Source: Desulfovibrionales bacterium (GTDB lineage: Bacteria > Desulfobacterota > Desulfovibrionia > Desulfovibrionales > Desulfovibrionaceae). Taken from it: DNA of 54,813 nucleotides. Made by a program: the position numbers and the translations under genes. The DNA lies in the NCBI GenBank assembly GCA_030156255.1, contig JASGMV010000026.1:1-54813 (forward strand). Reading direction: 5' to 3'. Below the pieces are notes generated by a model. The model had not been told where the DNA came from. It did no database searches and saw only the letters and a list, made by a program, of their open reading frames with translations. This document shows, in pieces, positions 31,708 to 41,749 of the stretch. Numbering within the stretch: position 1 is the stretch's first letter; every line of letters begins with the position of its first letter.

Positions 31708-34287
31708 TTACCGCCCCTCCGGCCGGGGCGCGCTGTCCAGAGTGAAGTACTGGCCGGTCTTGATGAGCTCCAGCTCGCCGGGGAGGGCCTCCGGGAGCAA
31801 TGCTTGCAGCAGGCTTAGAGGATTCATGTAGTTCAAGGACCAGTCCAAGGTCAACAGCACCGTACCCGCCGGCCCTTCGGCGGCGCTGTGCAGCATTTCC
31901 GCCGCATTGAGGGTCGTTTCTCCCCTTTTGGAGCGCCGCAGGACGGGGATGGACGCCGCTCGGCCCGCCTCCAGCAGTTGGCGTCGGAAATCCTGCGTTT
32001 TCTCCTGCGAGGCGCGCAATGTGAGAATGAAGGTTTCGTATTCGGGCTGGGGTTGGCGTTTGGACAGGGTCAACCGGTGCACGGCGGTCGCCTCCAGGCC
32101 TTCCGGGAGCTGGTTTCCGAGAGCGCGGCGAATTTCCTCGGGGGCCATGTCTTCACGCAAAGTCAGGTTGACCCATTCGCAAAGACTGGTGAGGCCGACA
32201 GGCAAAGCCCGGCCGAAGGAGAGGCGGGGCAGCGGGTGAAATCCCTTGGAGAAGGACAAGGGCAGCCCGGCGCGGCGGCAGGCCCGCTCCAGAACCCGGG
32301 CCAGCTCCAGCTGGCTCAGATAGGCGGCGGGGCCGGCCTTGCGGTACCATATCCGGTACTGCCCGGCCTTGCGGCCCAGATCCTCCCGCTGTTCGGCCTC
32401 GTCGAGGAGCGGCGCATCGGCTTGCGGCGCCGCCGCGGAGCGCGCCGGCGCCAGGCGGGGGCGGATGTCCTTGACGGCGGCCTGGTCGGAGAGTCGGGAT
32501 TTGCGATTTCCAATGGTGCAGACGCCGCAGCCGCGGCAGGCGCCGGTGCGGCAATCGGCCGTGAGGCGTTCGTCCTTGGCTCTGGCCAGTTCGTCCAGCA
32601 AGAAGGCCTTGTCCACGCCGCAATCCAGGTGGTCCCAAGGCAGCGGTTCGTCCAGTTCGCGTCTTTGGAGGAACGCGTCAGGCTCGAGCCCGCAGGACTG
32701 CATGGCCTCCAGCCACGGCGCCAGCTGGAAATGGTCTTTCCAGGCGGTGAACAGGTCGCCCCTCCGGTAGGCTTCCTCGATGACCGGCGCCAGCCTTCGG
32801 TCGCCCCGGGAGAAGACGCCCTCCAAAAAGCTCATCTCCGGGTCGTGGAATTTGAGCTTGATGCGTTTTTCCCGGCGGAACATGTCGCGCAGCAGCCCGA
32901 TGCGCCGCTGCATTTCCTCAAGCCCGATCTGGGGCTCCCACTGGAACGGGGTGTGGGGCTTGGGCACGAACAGCGAAACGCTGGCCGTGACCTGGAGCCT
33001 TTTGCAACGAGGTCCTGCGGCGTCCCGGACCTTGCGGCACAGCTCCAGGATGGCGGAAAGGTCCTCGGCGGTCTCCGTGGGCAGCCCGATCATGAAGTAG
33101 AGCTTGATCAACTGCCAACCGTTTTCGAACAACTGGCGTACGTGCTCGACAAGCTCCTCCTCGGTGACGCCTTTGTTGATGACGTCGCGCAGGCGCTGGC
33201 TGCCCGCTTCCGGCGCGATGGTCACGCCGGTGCGGCGGATCGCCGCAATGCGGCGCATGACCTCTTCGCTCACCGATCCCACGCGCAGGGAGGGCAGAGA
33301 GATGGCCACCTGCTCCTCGGCGCAACGCTCGAAGCTCTGGGCCAGGAGGCCGTCCAGGTCCGAGTAGTCTCCGGCGCTCAGGGAGAGAAAGGACAGCTCC
33401 TCGAACCCGGTGGCGGCCAGGCTTTCGCCGAGCAGCTTGTCCAATTCGGGCAGGCTGCGTTCGCGCACCGGGCGGTAGACCATGCCCGCGTGGCAGAAGC
33501 GGCATCCCCGCGTGCAGCCCCGGGCGATTTCCAGGATCAGCCGGTCGTGTACGGCCTGATGGAACGGAAGAATCTGGCGGCTCGGGAAATCGAAATCGTT
33601 CAAGTCCTCCACAACGGCTTTCTCGATCCGGGCGCGCCGGCCCGGCGCCGGCTCGACGCGACGGCCCTGGTCGACAGGGACGTAGAAGGAGGGGACGTAG
33701 ACGCCGGGCAGGCCGGCCAACTCCTCCAATTTGGCCGCGCGCGGCTCGCCCCTGCGTCGGGCTGCGCCCAGCCGTTGCACCAGCTCGGGAAAGATATCTT
33801 CGCCGTCTCCGAGCACCACGGCGTCGAAAAACGGCGCGGCCGGTTCGATGTTCAAAACGGCGCCTCCGCCGGCCAGGATGATGGGATCGTCCTCGGAGCG
33901 CTGCTCGGCGCGCAGGGGTATCCGCGCCAGGTCGAGCATGTACAGAACGTTCGTGTAGGCCATCTCGTGGGTCAGGCTGAAAGCCACGGCGTCCATGTCT
34001 TTGAGGGGCGTATCGGTTTCCATGGAGCACAACGGCGCCTGGCGTTCGCGCAGAACCTCCGCGACGTCTTCGCTCGGGGCGAAAACGCGTTCGGCGTAGA
34101 GGCCGGGAATCCTGTTCACGGCGTGATAGAGAATTTTCAGGCCGAGATAGGACATGCCCACCTCGTACATGTCCGGAAAAGCCAGGGCCGTATGGGCCTT
34201 GACGCTGGCCGGGTCCTTGCGGACCGCGCCCCACTCGGAGCCCAGATAGCGGCTGGGCTTGCTGAAAAACGGCAGAAGTTCTTTCAT
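31708..34287 (-). CDS. Radical SAM protein with DUF2344 domain (TIGR03960/TIGR03936 type)
   Basis: The 859-residue protein has a B12-binding-like N-terminal part (about 30-200), a radical SAM core with CTRGCRFC at about 257-264 and a C-terminal DUF2344 domain (about 635-840, QYRIWYRKAGPAAYLSQLEL). A Cys-rich segment, CRTGACRGCGVC, lies between them. The fused family is widespread in anaerobes, often near ribosome or translation genes; its reaction is not established. It uses a 4Fe-4S cluster and S-adenosylmethionine. It lies between uvrA and a sensor kinase on the same strand. Confidence 0.88.
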   Translation of the reverse strand: MKELLPFFSKPSRYLGSEWGAVRKDPASVKAHTALAFPDMYEVGMSYLGLKILYHAVNRIPGLYAERVFAPSEDVAEVLRERQAPLCSMETDTPLKDMDAVAFSLTHEMAYTNVLYMLDLARIPLRAEQRSEDDPIILAGGGAVLNIEPAAPFFDAVVLGDGEDIFPELVQRLGAARRRGEPRAAKLEELAGLPGVYVPSFYVPVDQGRRVEPAPGRRARIEKAVVEDLNDFDFPSRQILPFHQAVHDRLILEIARGCTRGCRFCHAGMVYRPVRERSLPELDKLLGESLAATGFEELSFLSLSAGDYSDLDGLLAQSFERCAEEQVAISLPSLRVGSVSEEVMRRIAAIRRTGVTIAPEAGSQRLRDVINKGVTEEELVEHVRQLFENGWQLIKLYFMIGLPTETAEDLSAILELCRKVRDAAGPRCKRLQVTASVSLFVPKPHTPFQWEPQIGLEEMQRRIGLLRDMFRREKRIKLKFHDPEMSFLEGVFSRGDRRLAPVIEEAYRRGDLFTAWKDHFQLAPWLEAMQSCGLEPDAFLQRRELDEPLPWDHLDCGVDKAFLLDELARAKDERLTADCRTGACRGCGVCTIGNRKSRLSDQAAVKDIRPRLAPARSAAAPQADAPLLDEAEQREDLGRKAGQYRIWYRKAGPAAYLSQLELARVLERACRRAGLPLSFSKGFHPLPRLSFGRALPVGLTSLCEWVNLTLREDMAPEEIRRALGNQLPEGLEATAVHRLTLSKRQPQPEYETFILTLRASQEKTQDFRRQLLEAGRAASIPVLRRSKRGETTLNAAEMLHSAAEGPAGTVLLTLDWSLNYMNPLSLLQALLPEALPGELELIKTGQYFTLDSAPRPEGR

Positions 34288-34569
34288 AGGAAAATCGGCG
34301 CCCGGCGCGCTGACGGCGGCCGGGCTTCCTGGTCGCCAGGGAGGTCCCTGGAAGGTTGTCGTTGTCGCGGTTGTGAAGAGCCGCCTCGAAGCAGGCCGAA
34401 CGCGTCGTCCGGTTCGCTCGTTTACGACGTTACCAGCCGAAAGGCCGTCCGGTCCAGTCGAATCCGCAGGTCCGCCGGCGAGCCGGCTTGAAGTATTTCA
34501 AGCGTAAGACGCCCTAGGGACGGGCGCCGGTTCACAACGTCTACACACGGTGACTTTCGGCGTCGGCGG

Positions 34570-37332
34570 TCATCGTCTAGCGGCCGCCTCCTCCTGGAGA
34601 AAGCGTCCCGTGACCGAGCGCGGGTCGGCTGCGATCTCTTCGGGCCGGCCCCGGGACACGATGAAGCCGCCGGATTCCCCGCCGCCCGGACCGAGGTCCA
34701 GCACGTAGTCCGCGGCCTGAACCACATCCAGGTTGTGTTCGATGACCACCACCGTGGCGCCCTTGTCCACTAGGCGGCGCAACACCTTGATGAGCTTGCC
34801 CACCTCGTGCATGTGCAGTCCGGTGGTGGGCTCGTCCAGAATGTACAGCGAGCCCGGCAGGCTGCGCTTGCCAAGCTCCCTGGAAATCTTGATGCGCTGG
34901 GCCTCGCCTCCGGACAGGGTGGTGGCAGGCTGGCCGAGGGTCAGATATTCCAGGCCCACTTCCTCCAGCACGGAGAGTCGGCGTTTGAGAGACGGGTGGT
35001 TCTCGAAGAAGGCCTTGGCCTGGCGCACGGTCAGGGAGAGAACGTCCGCGATGGAAAGGCCCTTGTAGGCGACTTCAAGGGTCTGGGCGTTGTACCGTTT
35101 GCCCTTGCACACGTCGCAGGTGACGTACACGTCGGGTAGGAAGTGCATCTCCACGCGAATCTGCCCGTCGCCCTGGCAGGCTTCGCATCGCCCGCCGCGC
35201 ACGTTGAAGCTGAACCGGCCGGGCTGGTAGCCGCGGGTTTTGGCCTCCTTGGTCCCGGCGAAGATTTTGCGGATTTCGTCGAAGACCTTGGTGTAGGTGG
35301 CCGGGTTGGACCGGGGAGTGCGGCCAATGGGCGTCTGGTCGATGGAGACGATGCGCTCCACCTGCTCGGCGCCCACGAAGCCCTTGATGATTCCGGGTTG
35401 GTCCACCTTGTTTCCCCTCGCCAGGGCCAGGTGCTTGTACAGGGTGTCCACCACGAGCGAGCTTTTGCCCGAGCCCGAGACGCCGGTGACGCAGGTCATG
35501 ACGCCCAGAGGGACGTCCACGTCCAGGTCTTTGAGGTTGTTGGTGGAAACCCCGCGCAGGCCGAGGAATCCCGTGGGCTCGGCGCGTTTTTCCGGCGGTT
35601 CGATGCGCATGTCGCCGCGCAGATACTTGCCGGTGAGGGAGTCGGCCTTGAGCAGTTTCTCCACCGGCCCCTGAAAAACGATTTCGCCGCCGAGCGCGCC
35701 GGAGCCGGGCCCCAGCTCGATGACGTGGTCGGCGTGGAGGATGGTGGGCTCGTCGTGCTCCACCACCAGCACGGTGTTGCCGCGTTCGCGCAGGGAGGCC
35801 AGCGCCCGCAGCAGCCGTTCGTTGTCGCGGGGATGCAGGCCGATGCTCGGCTCGTCCAGCACGTAGGTTACTCCCACCAGGCCCGAGCCCAGTTGCCCGG
35901 CCAGCCGGATGCGCTGCGCCTCGCCGCCGGACAGGGTGGCCATGTTTCTCGCCAGGCTCAGGTAGTCCAGGCCCACGTTTTTCATAAACGAAAGCCGGTG
36001 GCTGAGCTCCTTGACCAGGGGCTCGGCGATGAGGGTGTCCCGCCCTTCGAACGTCAGTCCGGAGAGCCAGCCCAGGGCGCGCTCGATGGACAGGGAGGTC
36101 AGTTCGAAGATGTTGAGGCCTTCGACCTTCACGGCCAGGGATTCCGGACGCAGCCGGGCGCCGCCGCAGTCCGGGCAGGGACGGCTTTGGCGGAACCGGG
36201 CCAGTTCGTCGCGCCAGATGGAGCCGTAGTCGTCACCCGCTTCGAGCAGGGACGTCACGCCGCGAAACGAGTCGTCGCCGTGGAACAGGGCGTGCAAGGC
36301 TTCCTCGGAGAATTCGGACAACGGCGTATCCAGCGTGAAGCCGTGGCGTTCGCCCAACTCCTTGAGCTTCGGGCCCCGCCTGGCCAGGGCGCGCGGACTT
36401 TTCCAGGGCAGGATGGCCCCCCGGGAGATGGACAACCCCTTGTTGGGGGCCAGCAGGTCCGGCTCGTAATACTCCACGGCGCCGATGCCGTTGCAGCGCG
36501 GGCAGGCCCCCTGGGGACTGTTGAAGGAAAAGAGCTGCGGCGAGAGCTTGGGCATGGAGACCTTGCACGACGGGCAGGTGGACTGGGTGGAGAAGAAACG
36601 TTCGGCGCCCTCCACGTCCGCGACCTTGAGGGTCCCGTCGCCGTAGCGCAGGGCCAGCTCCACGGAGTCGGTGAGCCGTTTCTTGATTCCGTCCTTGACG
36701 ACCAAACGGTCGACCACCAGATCGATGTTGTGTTTGTAGGTCTTGTAGAGCGTGGGAGGCTCTTCAAGGCTGTGGATTTCGCCGTCCACGCGCACCCGGG
36801 CGAAGCCTTCCCTGCGCAGCTTGTCGAAGAGGTCCTTGTGCGTTCCCTTCTTGTTTTCGACCAAAGGCGCCATCAGGATCAGTCTGGCGCCTTCGCCGGC
36901 CTCCAGAATGGAGGAGACGATTTCGTCCGAACTTTGGGCGCTGATGGGCCGGCCGCACTGCGGGCAGTGGAACTTGCCCAGCCGGGCGAAGAAGACGCGC
37001 AGAAAGTCGTAGACCTCGGTGACCGTGCCCACGGTGGAGCGGGGATTGCGCCCCGAGGTCTGCTGCTCCAGGGATATGGCCGGCGACAGGCCCTCGATTT
37101 TGTCCACCAGAGGCTTGTCCATCTGCGGGAGAAACTGCCGGGCGTAGGCGGACAGGGACTCCACGTAGCGCCGCTGCCCTTCGGCGTAGACGATGTCGAA
37201 AGCCAGGGTGGACTTGCCCGATCCCGATGGTCCGCAGACCACGACCAACTGGTCGCGGGGGATGGTCAGGTCGAGGTTCTTGAGATTGTGCTGCCGTGCG
37301 CCGTGGATGGTGATGCCGGAGGTCGTGCTCAT
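34570..37332 (-). CDS. uvrA: Excinuclease ABC subunit A (UvrA)
   Basis: The 920-residue protein has both UvrA ATPase modules: Walker A GPSGSGKS near residue 33 and GVSGSGKS in the second half, signatures LSGGEAQRI twice, and zinc-finger pairs CPQCGRP, CPSC...CPRC and CEAC...CDVC. UvrA finds bulky DNA lesions with UvrB in nucleotide excision repair. Length is as usual. No UvrB is near. On the minus strand it follows folD and the PEBP-like gene. The 282 bases after it, before the radical SAM gene, hold nothing recognised. Confidence 0.97.
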   Translation of the reverse strand: MSTTSGITIHGARQHNLKNLDLTIPRDQLVVVCGPSGSGKSTLAFDIVYAEGQRRYVESLSAYARQFLPQMDKPLVDKIEGLSPAISLEQQTSGRNPRSTVGTVTEVYDFLRVFFARLGKFHCPQCGRPISAQSSDEIVSSILEAGEGARLILMAPLVENKKGTHKDLFDKLRREGFARVRVDGEIHSLEEPPTLYKTYKHNIDLVVDRLVVKDGIKKRLTDSVELALRYGDGTLKVADVEGAERFFSTQSTCPSCKVSMPKLSPQLFSFNSPQGACPRCNGIGAVEYYEPDLLAPNKGLSISRGAILPWKSPRALARRGPKLKELGERHGFTLDTPLSEFSEEALHALFHGDDSFRGVTSLLEAGDDYGSIWRDELARFRQSRPCPDCGGARLRPESLAVKVEGLNIFELTSLSIERALGWLSGLTFEGRDTLIAEPLVKELSHRLSFMKNVGLDYLSLARNMATLSGGEAQRIRLAGQLGSGLVGVTYVLDEPSIGLHPRDNERLLRALASLRERGNTVLVVEHDEPTILHADHVIELGPGSGALGGEIVFQGPVEKLLKADSLTGKYLRGDMRIEPPEKRAEPTGFLGLRGVSTNNLKDLDVDVPLGVMTCVTGVSGSGKSSLVVDTLYKHLALARGNKVDQPGIIKGFVGAEQVERIVSIDQTPIGRTPRSNPATYTKVFDEIRKIFAGTKEAKTRGYQPGRFSFNVRGGRCEACQGDGQIRVEMHFLPDVYVTCDVCKGKRYNAQTLEVAYKGLSIADVLSLTVRQAKAFFENHPSLKRRLSVLEEVGLEYLTLGQPATTLSGGEAQRIKISRELGKRSLPGSLYILDEPTTGLHMHEVGKLIKVLRRLVDKGATVVVIEHNLDVVQAADYVLDLGPGGGESGGFIVSRGRPEEIAADPRSVTGRFLQEEAAARR

Positions 37333-37412
37333 GTGCGTTTGGGGTTGATGGTTCGATTCGGGAACAGGATGGTAAGCACCCGCGGGCCGTTGGCAAGCCG
37401 CCGGCTTGGCGG

Positions 37413-37874
37413 TCAGGGGGCTTTGGCCAGCAGGGCGAGGTCCGCGCGTTCAATGGCCTGCGACAGATAGCCGGCGATCTGGCGCAGGCTCGCTCCGGGA
37501 CCGGCGGGCGCGGCCCGGTCCAGGGCGAAAAGGCTGAACCGCATCCGTAGCGGCCTGCCCGGCTCCGGGCGGGGCGGGAGGTAGCCGGGTCTTCTGGCTG
37601 CGTTGAGGCCGTGCTTGGCGCCGCCGTCGAGGAGCATGTCCGGCGCCACGGCCGCAAGGATGGCGTCGGCCTGGGCCGGAATGTTGAAAACCAGCCAGTG
37701 CACGGCCGGCTCAAGCGGGGCGCCCAGGTTCTGCAGGAGCAGGGCCAGCGCTACGGCCGAGGGGGGGACGCCCTCCCAGGAGACGGGCGGCGACGCCCCC
37801 AGGCCGAGGCCGGTGTACTGCGGGAGCAACGCTCCCGTCTCGTCCAGGCCGCCGCAATGCAGGGCCAGCGGCAT
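37413..37874 (-). CDS. PEBP/YbhB-like protein
   Basis: The 153-residue protein matches the phosphatidylethanolamine-binding (Raf kinase inhibitor-like) family: GLGASPPVSWEGVP, then a VHWLVFNIPA strand, GLNAARRPGYLPPRPEPG and RMRFSLFALD. The usual GxDxSP and HRY motifs are altered (ASPPVSW, MRFSLF), and the protein is slightly short. Its role in bacteria is unknown, possibly ligand or lipid binding. It starts seven bases after the folD stop and is probably co-transcribed. Confidence 0.7.
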   Translation of the reverse strand: MPLALHCGGLDETGALLPQYTGLGLGASPPVSWEGVPPSAVALALLLQNLGAPLEPAVHWLVFNIPAQADAILAAVAPDMLLDGGAKHGLNAARRPGYLPPRPEPGRPLRMRFSLFALDRAAPAGPGASLRQIAGYLSQAIERADLALLAKAP

Positions 37875-37880
37875 GAACGG

Positions 37881-38729
37881 TCAGCCGTTCAGGCGCTGGC
37901 GGCAGGCCTGGAGCGTGTTGGCCAAGAGCTGCGCGATGGTCATGGGGCCGACCCCGCCGGGCACGGGCGTGATGGCCGCGACCTTGTCCTTCATGGCCTC
38001 GAAATCGCAGTCGCCGATCAACCCGTTGTCCGTGCGGTGGATGCCCACGTCCACCACCACGGCGCCGGGCTTGACCATGTCGCCGGTGACGAAATGGGGC
38101 CGGCCCACCGCGGCCACCAGAAGATCGGCCTGACGGCAGATGTCCTGAATGTTCTTGGTGCGGGAGTGGCAGATGGTCACCGTGGCGTTGGCTTCGAGCA
38201 GCAGCAGGGACATCGGTTTGCCCACGATGTTGCTGCGGCCCAGGACCACGGCGTGCATGCCGGACGGGTCGATGTCGTGGCGCTGCAAAAGGGTCATGAT
38301 CCCGGCCGGCGTGCAGGAGCGCAGGCCCGGCAGGCCCAGGGCCATGCGGCCCACGTTCATGGGGTGGAATCCGTCGACGTCCTTGGTCGGGGGGATGCGG
38401 TCCAGGCAGACGTCCTCGTCCAGCCCTTTCGGCAAGGGAAGCTGGAGCAGGATGCCGTCGATATCGTCGCTGTCGGCCAGGGAATCGATGAGGTCCAGCA
38501 GCTCCTGCTGCGTGACGCTCGCCGGGAGCCTATGGGAGAATGACCGGATGTTCGCCTCCTGGCAGGCGCGCTCCTTGTTGCGAACGTATACGTGGGAGGC
38601 GGGGTCGTCTCCCACCAGAATGACGGCCAGTCCGGGGGAGCGGCCGTGTTGCGACTCCAATTCGCGGGACGCTTCGGCTATTTCCCGTCGGATGGCCAGC
38701 GCCGTGGCTTTGCCGTCGATAATGAGCAT
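37881..38729 (-). CDS. folD: Methylenetetrahydrofolate dehydrogenase/cyclohydrolase FolD
   Basis: The 282-residue protein has the family signatures YVRNKERACQE with the catalytic Lys, GILLQLPLPKGLDE, DVDGFHPMNVGRM, LGRSNIVGKPMSLLL and PVPGGVGPMTIAQLL. It interconverts methylene-, methenyl- and formyl-tetrahydrofolate, feeding purine synthesis and one-carbon metabolism. A strong AAAGGAGT ribosome site precedes ATG 38729. It heads a leftward run with the PEBP-like gene and uvrA. Confidence 0.97.
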   Translation of the reverse strand: MLIIDGKATALAIRREIAEASRELESQHGRSPGLAVILVGDDPASHVYVRNKERACQEANIRSFSHRLPASVTQQELLDLIDSLADSDDIDGILLQLPLPKGLDEDVCLDRIPPTKDVDGFHPMNVGRMALGLPGLRSCTPAGIMTLLQRHDIDPSGMHAVVLGRSNIVGKPMSLLLLEANATVTICHSRTKNIQDICRQADLLVAAVGRPHFVTGDMVKPGAVVVDVGIHRTDNGLIGDCDFEAMKDKVAAITPVPGGVGPMTIAQLLANTLQACRQRLNG

Positions 38730-38941
38730 GTCGACTCCTTTTTGCTTCGGGCTCGGGCCTTCGGTTCATTGAAAGAAGGCCCCTGCTTGAGCACTTGTTT
38801 CGCTGCCGCGAATACCTCAAAGTTGCGGGCGCGCCAAGTCCCTTGTTGTCGGGGCTTCGTGCGTTTGAAAAATTTGTTATTTGAACCGGTTATAATGGCG
38901 CCGACTCCTCCTTGGACGAGTCGGCGATTCGTCGCCGGCGT

Positions 38942-39703
38942 CTACTCGGCGGAGTTTTTTTCGGGCAGGCCGACGCCGTAGAAAGAAGCATCCGAAGGAA
39001 GTTTCAGGTTCAACACGTGGATGTTTTCGATTTTGGCCGTGAGCCCTTCGAAAGAGCACTCCAGGACCCGTCCGCCGGAGCGCCGGTCCTTGGCGAGGAA
39101 ATTCCAGACGTAGCCCGGTCCTCCCAGGCCTTGGGCCAGGCACGGGTAGCGGAAGCCGATGAGGGAGCCCTCCACGTTGGCGAGCTTGAACACGGGCTGC
39201 TGCGCAATGATGTCCTCGTACGGCGGGTACGGTTTGGACTGGCGCCGCAGGCTGGTCGTCTTGACGGTGGCGAATTTCCCTTGCACCAGCACCGCGTAAA
39301 AGATGTTCGGCGTGGGCAGAAGGCTGTCGAGGCGTGTTTCCAGCTGTTCAAGCCCGTCGACCTGTTCGAGTTTGAGCAGGCGGTCGGTCTTGAAGCGGGT
39401 CACCGCTGCAAAGGGAGCTTTTTGGGCGTCCGTGACGGGATTGACCTTTCCGTCCCCCGAGACACGGTAAAAACCTCCCTCCACGGCCACCAGCACGCCG
39501 TCAAGTTCGTTGAAGACCCCGAAACCAAGGTCTCCGATCTGTTTGAGTTCCGCAAGAGAAGCGTCGCCGTCGAAATCACCGGCTTCGAGCGCTTGCTGCG
39601 TCGAGATTTGATAGAGGAAATTCTGCTCCGCCCATCCGAGGCGCGGGACAAGCATCACGGCTGCGCATAAGAAGGCTCCGAGCAGGCGGTGGATATATGT
39701 CAT
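38942..39703 (-). CDS. Exported acetolactate-decarboxylase-like protein lacking the zinc ligands
   Basis: The 253-residue protein has a signal peptide (cleavage near GWAEQ), then an AlsD/BudA-like sequence: FLYQISTQQALEAGDFDGD, FGVFNELDGVLVAVEGGFYR and APFAAVTRF. In active enzymes zinc is held by the His of GYHxHF and GGHVL. Here the segment at residues 197-214 (39062-39115) reads GYVWNFLAKDRRSGGRVL, with V199, N201 and R212 in place of the three His. The usual enzyme makes acetoin in the cytoplasm. This exported, ligand-less copy probably has a different role, perhaps binding. Confidence 0.8.
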   Translation of the reverse strand: MTYIHRLLGAFLCAAVMLVPRLGWAEQNFLYQISTQQALEAGDFDGDASLAELKQIGDLGFGVFNELDGVLVAVEGGFYRVSGDGKVNPVTDAQKAPFAAVTRFKTDRLLKLEQVDGLEQLETRLDSLLPTPNIFYAVLVQGKFATVKTTSLRRQSKPYPPYEDIIAQQPVFKLANVEGSLIGFRYPCLAQGLGGPGYVWNFLAKDRRSGGRVLECSFEGLTAKIENIHVLNLKLPSDASFYGVGLPEKNSAE

Positions 39704-39745
39704 GACGGGTGAACTCCATGTTGGACGCGGAGGAAACGGTCATGG

Positions 39746-40315
39746 TCAGGCTCTCCCTTGCTCAAAGCCCGAATTGCAAGCCTGCGGCGGATTGTAGGAA
39801 CCGTGTTCATCCGGCACTTTGCCCAGTCTTTTGAGCCAGACGCCGCCGGTGTGCGAAAGGAACATGAGTTTGCGCCCGTTGCGGCCGCCGGTGTCGGCTT
39901 TGATCACGGTCAATCCCAGTTCCTCCAGCGTTTGTCTGGCTACCTGGATGTTGCGGTCGCCCACGCCCATCGGGACGGCGTTCTGATGGGGAAGCGTGAG
40001 GCTGGCGGAACCGCCGAACAGCTTGATTTCCAACTCCTCCGGCCGGGCGCCCAGGCGGGACATGCCCGACAGCAGATGGTCGATTGCTGCGTCCACAAAG
40101 CGGCACTCCTGGTGATAGCTCGGGACATCCGGATAGCCTCCTTGGGCGCTCGGAAGAAAGGCGTGGCAGACGCCCCCGCATTTCATGCGGGGCGCATACA
40201 TGGTCACGGCCACGCAGGAGCCCAAAATGGTGCTGACCAGCGTCGGTTCTTTGGTCACCAGGCACTTGCCGGTATGTAGATGGTGAAGGGGTAAGTCCTT
40301 AAAGATATTTTCCAT
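39746..40315 (-). CDS. cheD: Chemoreceptor glutamine deamidase CheD
   Basis: The 189-residue protein carries the CheD triad regions: TILGSCVAVTMY with the nucleophilic Cys, CGGVCHAFLP with the His and the Ser/Thr nearby, followed by LFGGSASL and a typical GGRNGRKLMF. It deamidates Gln residues of chemoreceptors and tunes chemotaxis. No other chemotaxis genes are adjacent. It is followed, on the same strand, by the exported AlsD-like gene about 40 bases on. Confidence 0.93.
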   Translation of the reverse strand: MENIFKDLPLHHLHTGKCLVTKEPTLVSTILGSCVAVTMYAPRMKCGGVCHAFLPSAQGGYPDVPSYHQECRFVDAAIDHLLSGMSRLGARPEELEIKLFGGSASLTLPHQNAVPMGVGDRNIQVARQTLEELGLTVIKADTGGRNGRKLMFLSHTGGVWLKRLGKVPDEHGSYNPPQACNSGFEQGRA

Positions 40316-40588
40316 GCGTAGTCGTTCCGCAGACCGCAGGCCGCGATGCGCGACGGGGTGGGCTGCTTTCGGTGTTTACGAAACCATTGAGGAGGCGACA
40401 AGTCAACAATAAAAAGCCTGCGGCGACGACGCGATGGCCGGTTCGGCGGACGTTGCGCCGATTTCTTCTCTTGACCGGCGCCGTCCGCAGCGGGTGGGAA
40501 AAGTAAGCTTTTCCAAAGAGTTCAAGAACGCTGCGCTCTCGCATGGGCACGCCGGCCGAGCGGCGGCGCGCAAGCCGGAGCAAGGCGG

Positions 40589-41599
40589 TCAAGGTTCGGC
40601 CGAAGTTCTTGCGGGCGCCGTCGGGGTGAAGTCTTTTCCTTTATAAGTGTATCGGATGAGCCTCCCGTTTTTGTCGACTACGGCCATTATCCGGAAGGTT
40701 TGCGGTTCGCCGCGTCCCAAGGCTTTCATGACCGGCGTCACGGGGGTGAAGCGCACGTCGCCGAAGCGCAGGATGCGTCCCTCCTGGGCAGGCTCTTCGA
40801 TCATGTACGGAAAACGGGCGAACCAGGCGAAAGTGCTGAACAGAGGCGCCTGGAGGCCGAGCCGGCGCAACAGGGCCGGGTCGGCCTTGGGCAGCGTATG
40901 GACGGGATAGCGTTCTTCCGGAGCGAGGACGTTGGCCGTTGTGGCCGAATAGTCGGTCCCGTTGTCCTCGACCACCTTCCAGAAGACGGGAGAAAGGGGC
41001 GCGGGCAGCGATGCCGCCCAGGCCGAGGGGGCGGCGGCCTTGGCGCGGTAGTCGGCCGTCCTTTGGACGGCTTCGCGGACGCCGAGGTTGGTCATGGGGT
41101 AGGCGAACAGCCAAAGAAGCCCCGCGGCCGCGAAGACGATCCCCGTCTCTTTGGCCAGCCGGGCGAACAGGACGAAGGCCAGGAGCGTGAGCGTGAAGAA
41201 AGGGTCGATGATGAACACCGCGTCCAGGCTGTAGCGGTGCTCGGAAAGAGGCGCCAGGAGTTGCGTCCCGTAAGAGGTGATCAGGTCCAGGAAAATGTGG
41301 ACGCCCAGAAGGAAGCAACCGAGGGGAATGGTGATCGCCAAGCGCATGTCCCGACTGCAGGCGCGGAACGCTCCGGCCAGGAGCAGGGACAGGCCGAGGG
41401 CGCCGAACACCGAATGCGTCACTCCCCGGTGGTCGAGCAGATAGGCCTGGGGCCCGCTCCACAGGCCGGTGAAGTGGTCGATGTCCGGCAGCACGGAGGC
41501 GATGAGGCAGAAAGGCCACAAAGCCCGGGACCGGGGAATCCAGCGCCTTGAGAACTGGGCCGCCAACGCCCCGGATGCGAGATGGGTTACGGGATCCAT
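40589..41599 (-). CDS. Membrane-bound metal-dependent hydrolase (YdjM/DUF457 type)
   Basis: The 336-residue protein begins MDPVTHLASGALAAQ and has PDIDHFTGL, HRGVTHSVFG and HIFLDLITSYGT, the His/Asp motifs of the YdjM-like family of putative metal-dependent membrane hydrolases. About four hydrophobic helices lie in the first 180 residues and a soluble domain follows. Substrate is unknown. It is divergent from the hybrid kinase gene. Confidence 0.85.
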   Translation of the reverse strand: MDPVTHLASGALAAQFSRRWIPRSRALWPFCLIASVLPDIDHFTGLWSGPQAYLLDHRGVTHSVFGALGLSLLLAGAFRACSRDMRLAITIPLGCFLLGVHIFLDLITSYGTQLLAPLSEHRYSLDAVFIIDPFFTLTLLAFVLFARLAKETGIVFAAAGLLWLFAYPMTNLGVREAVQRTADYRAKAAAPSAWAASLPAPLSPVFWKVVEDNGTDYSATTANVLAPEERYPVHTLPKADPALLRRLGLQAPLFSTFAWFARFPYMIEEPAQEGRILRFGDVRFTPVTPVMKALGRGEPQTFRIMAVVDKNGRLIRYTYKGKDFTPTAPARTSAEP

Positions 41600-41749
41600 G
41601 AGGTTTTCCGATATGGAACATACATGTTGCGGCTCTTGGCGTCAAAGGCGCGGCCCTCGGGATCGCCGGCTTGATTGCCATATCCGGTCGTTTCGCTTAA
41701 AGTATGCAAGGCGGGATGGATTGTATGTGCCTTCAGAATGGAGACGCTC

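Noticed and set aside
31888-34491. 867-codon plus-strand open frame opposite the radical SAM gene
   Set aside because: It is the antisense shadow of a well-supported gene in GC-rich DNA; residues are biased and no family motif appears.
35143-37470. 775-codon plus-strand open frame opposite uvrA
   Set aside because: Antisense of uvrA with no recognisable motif or ribosome site.
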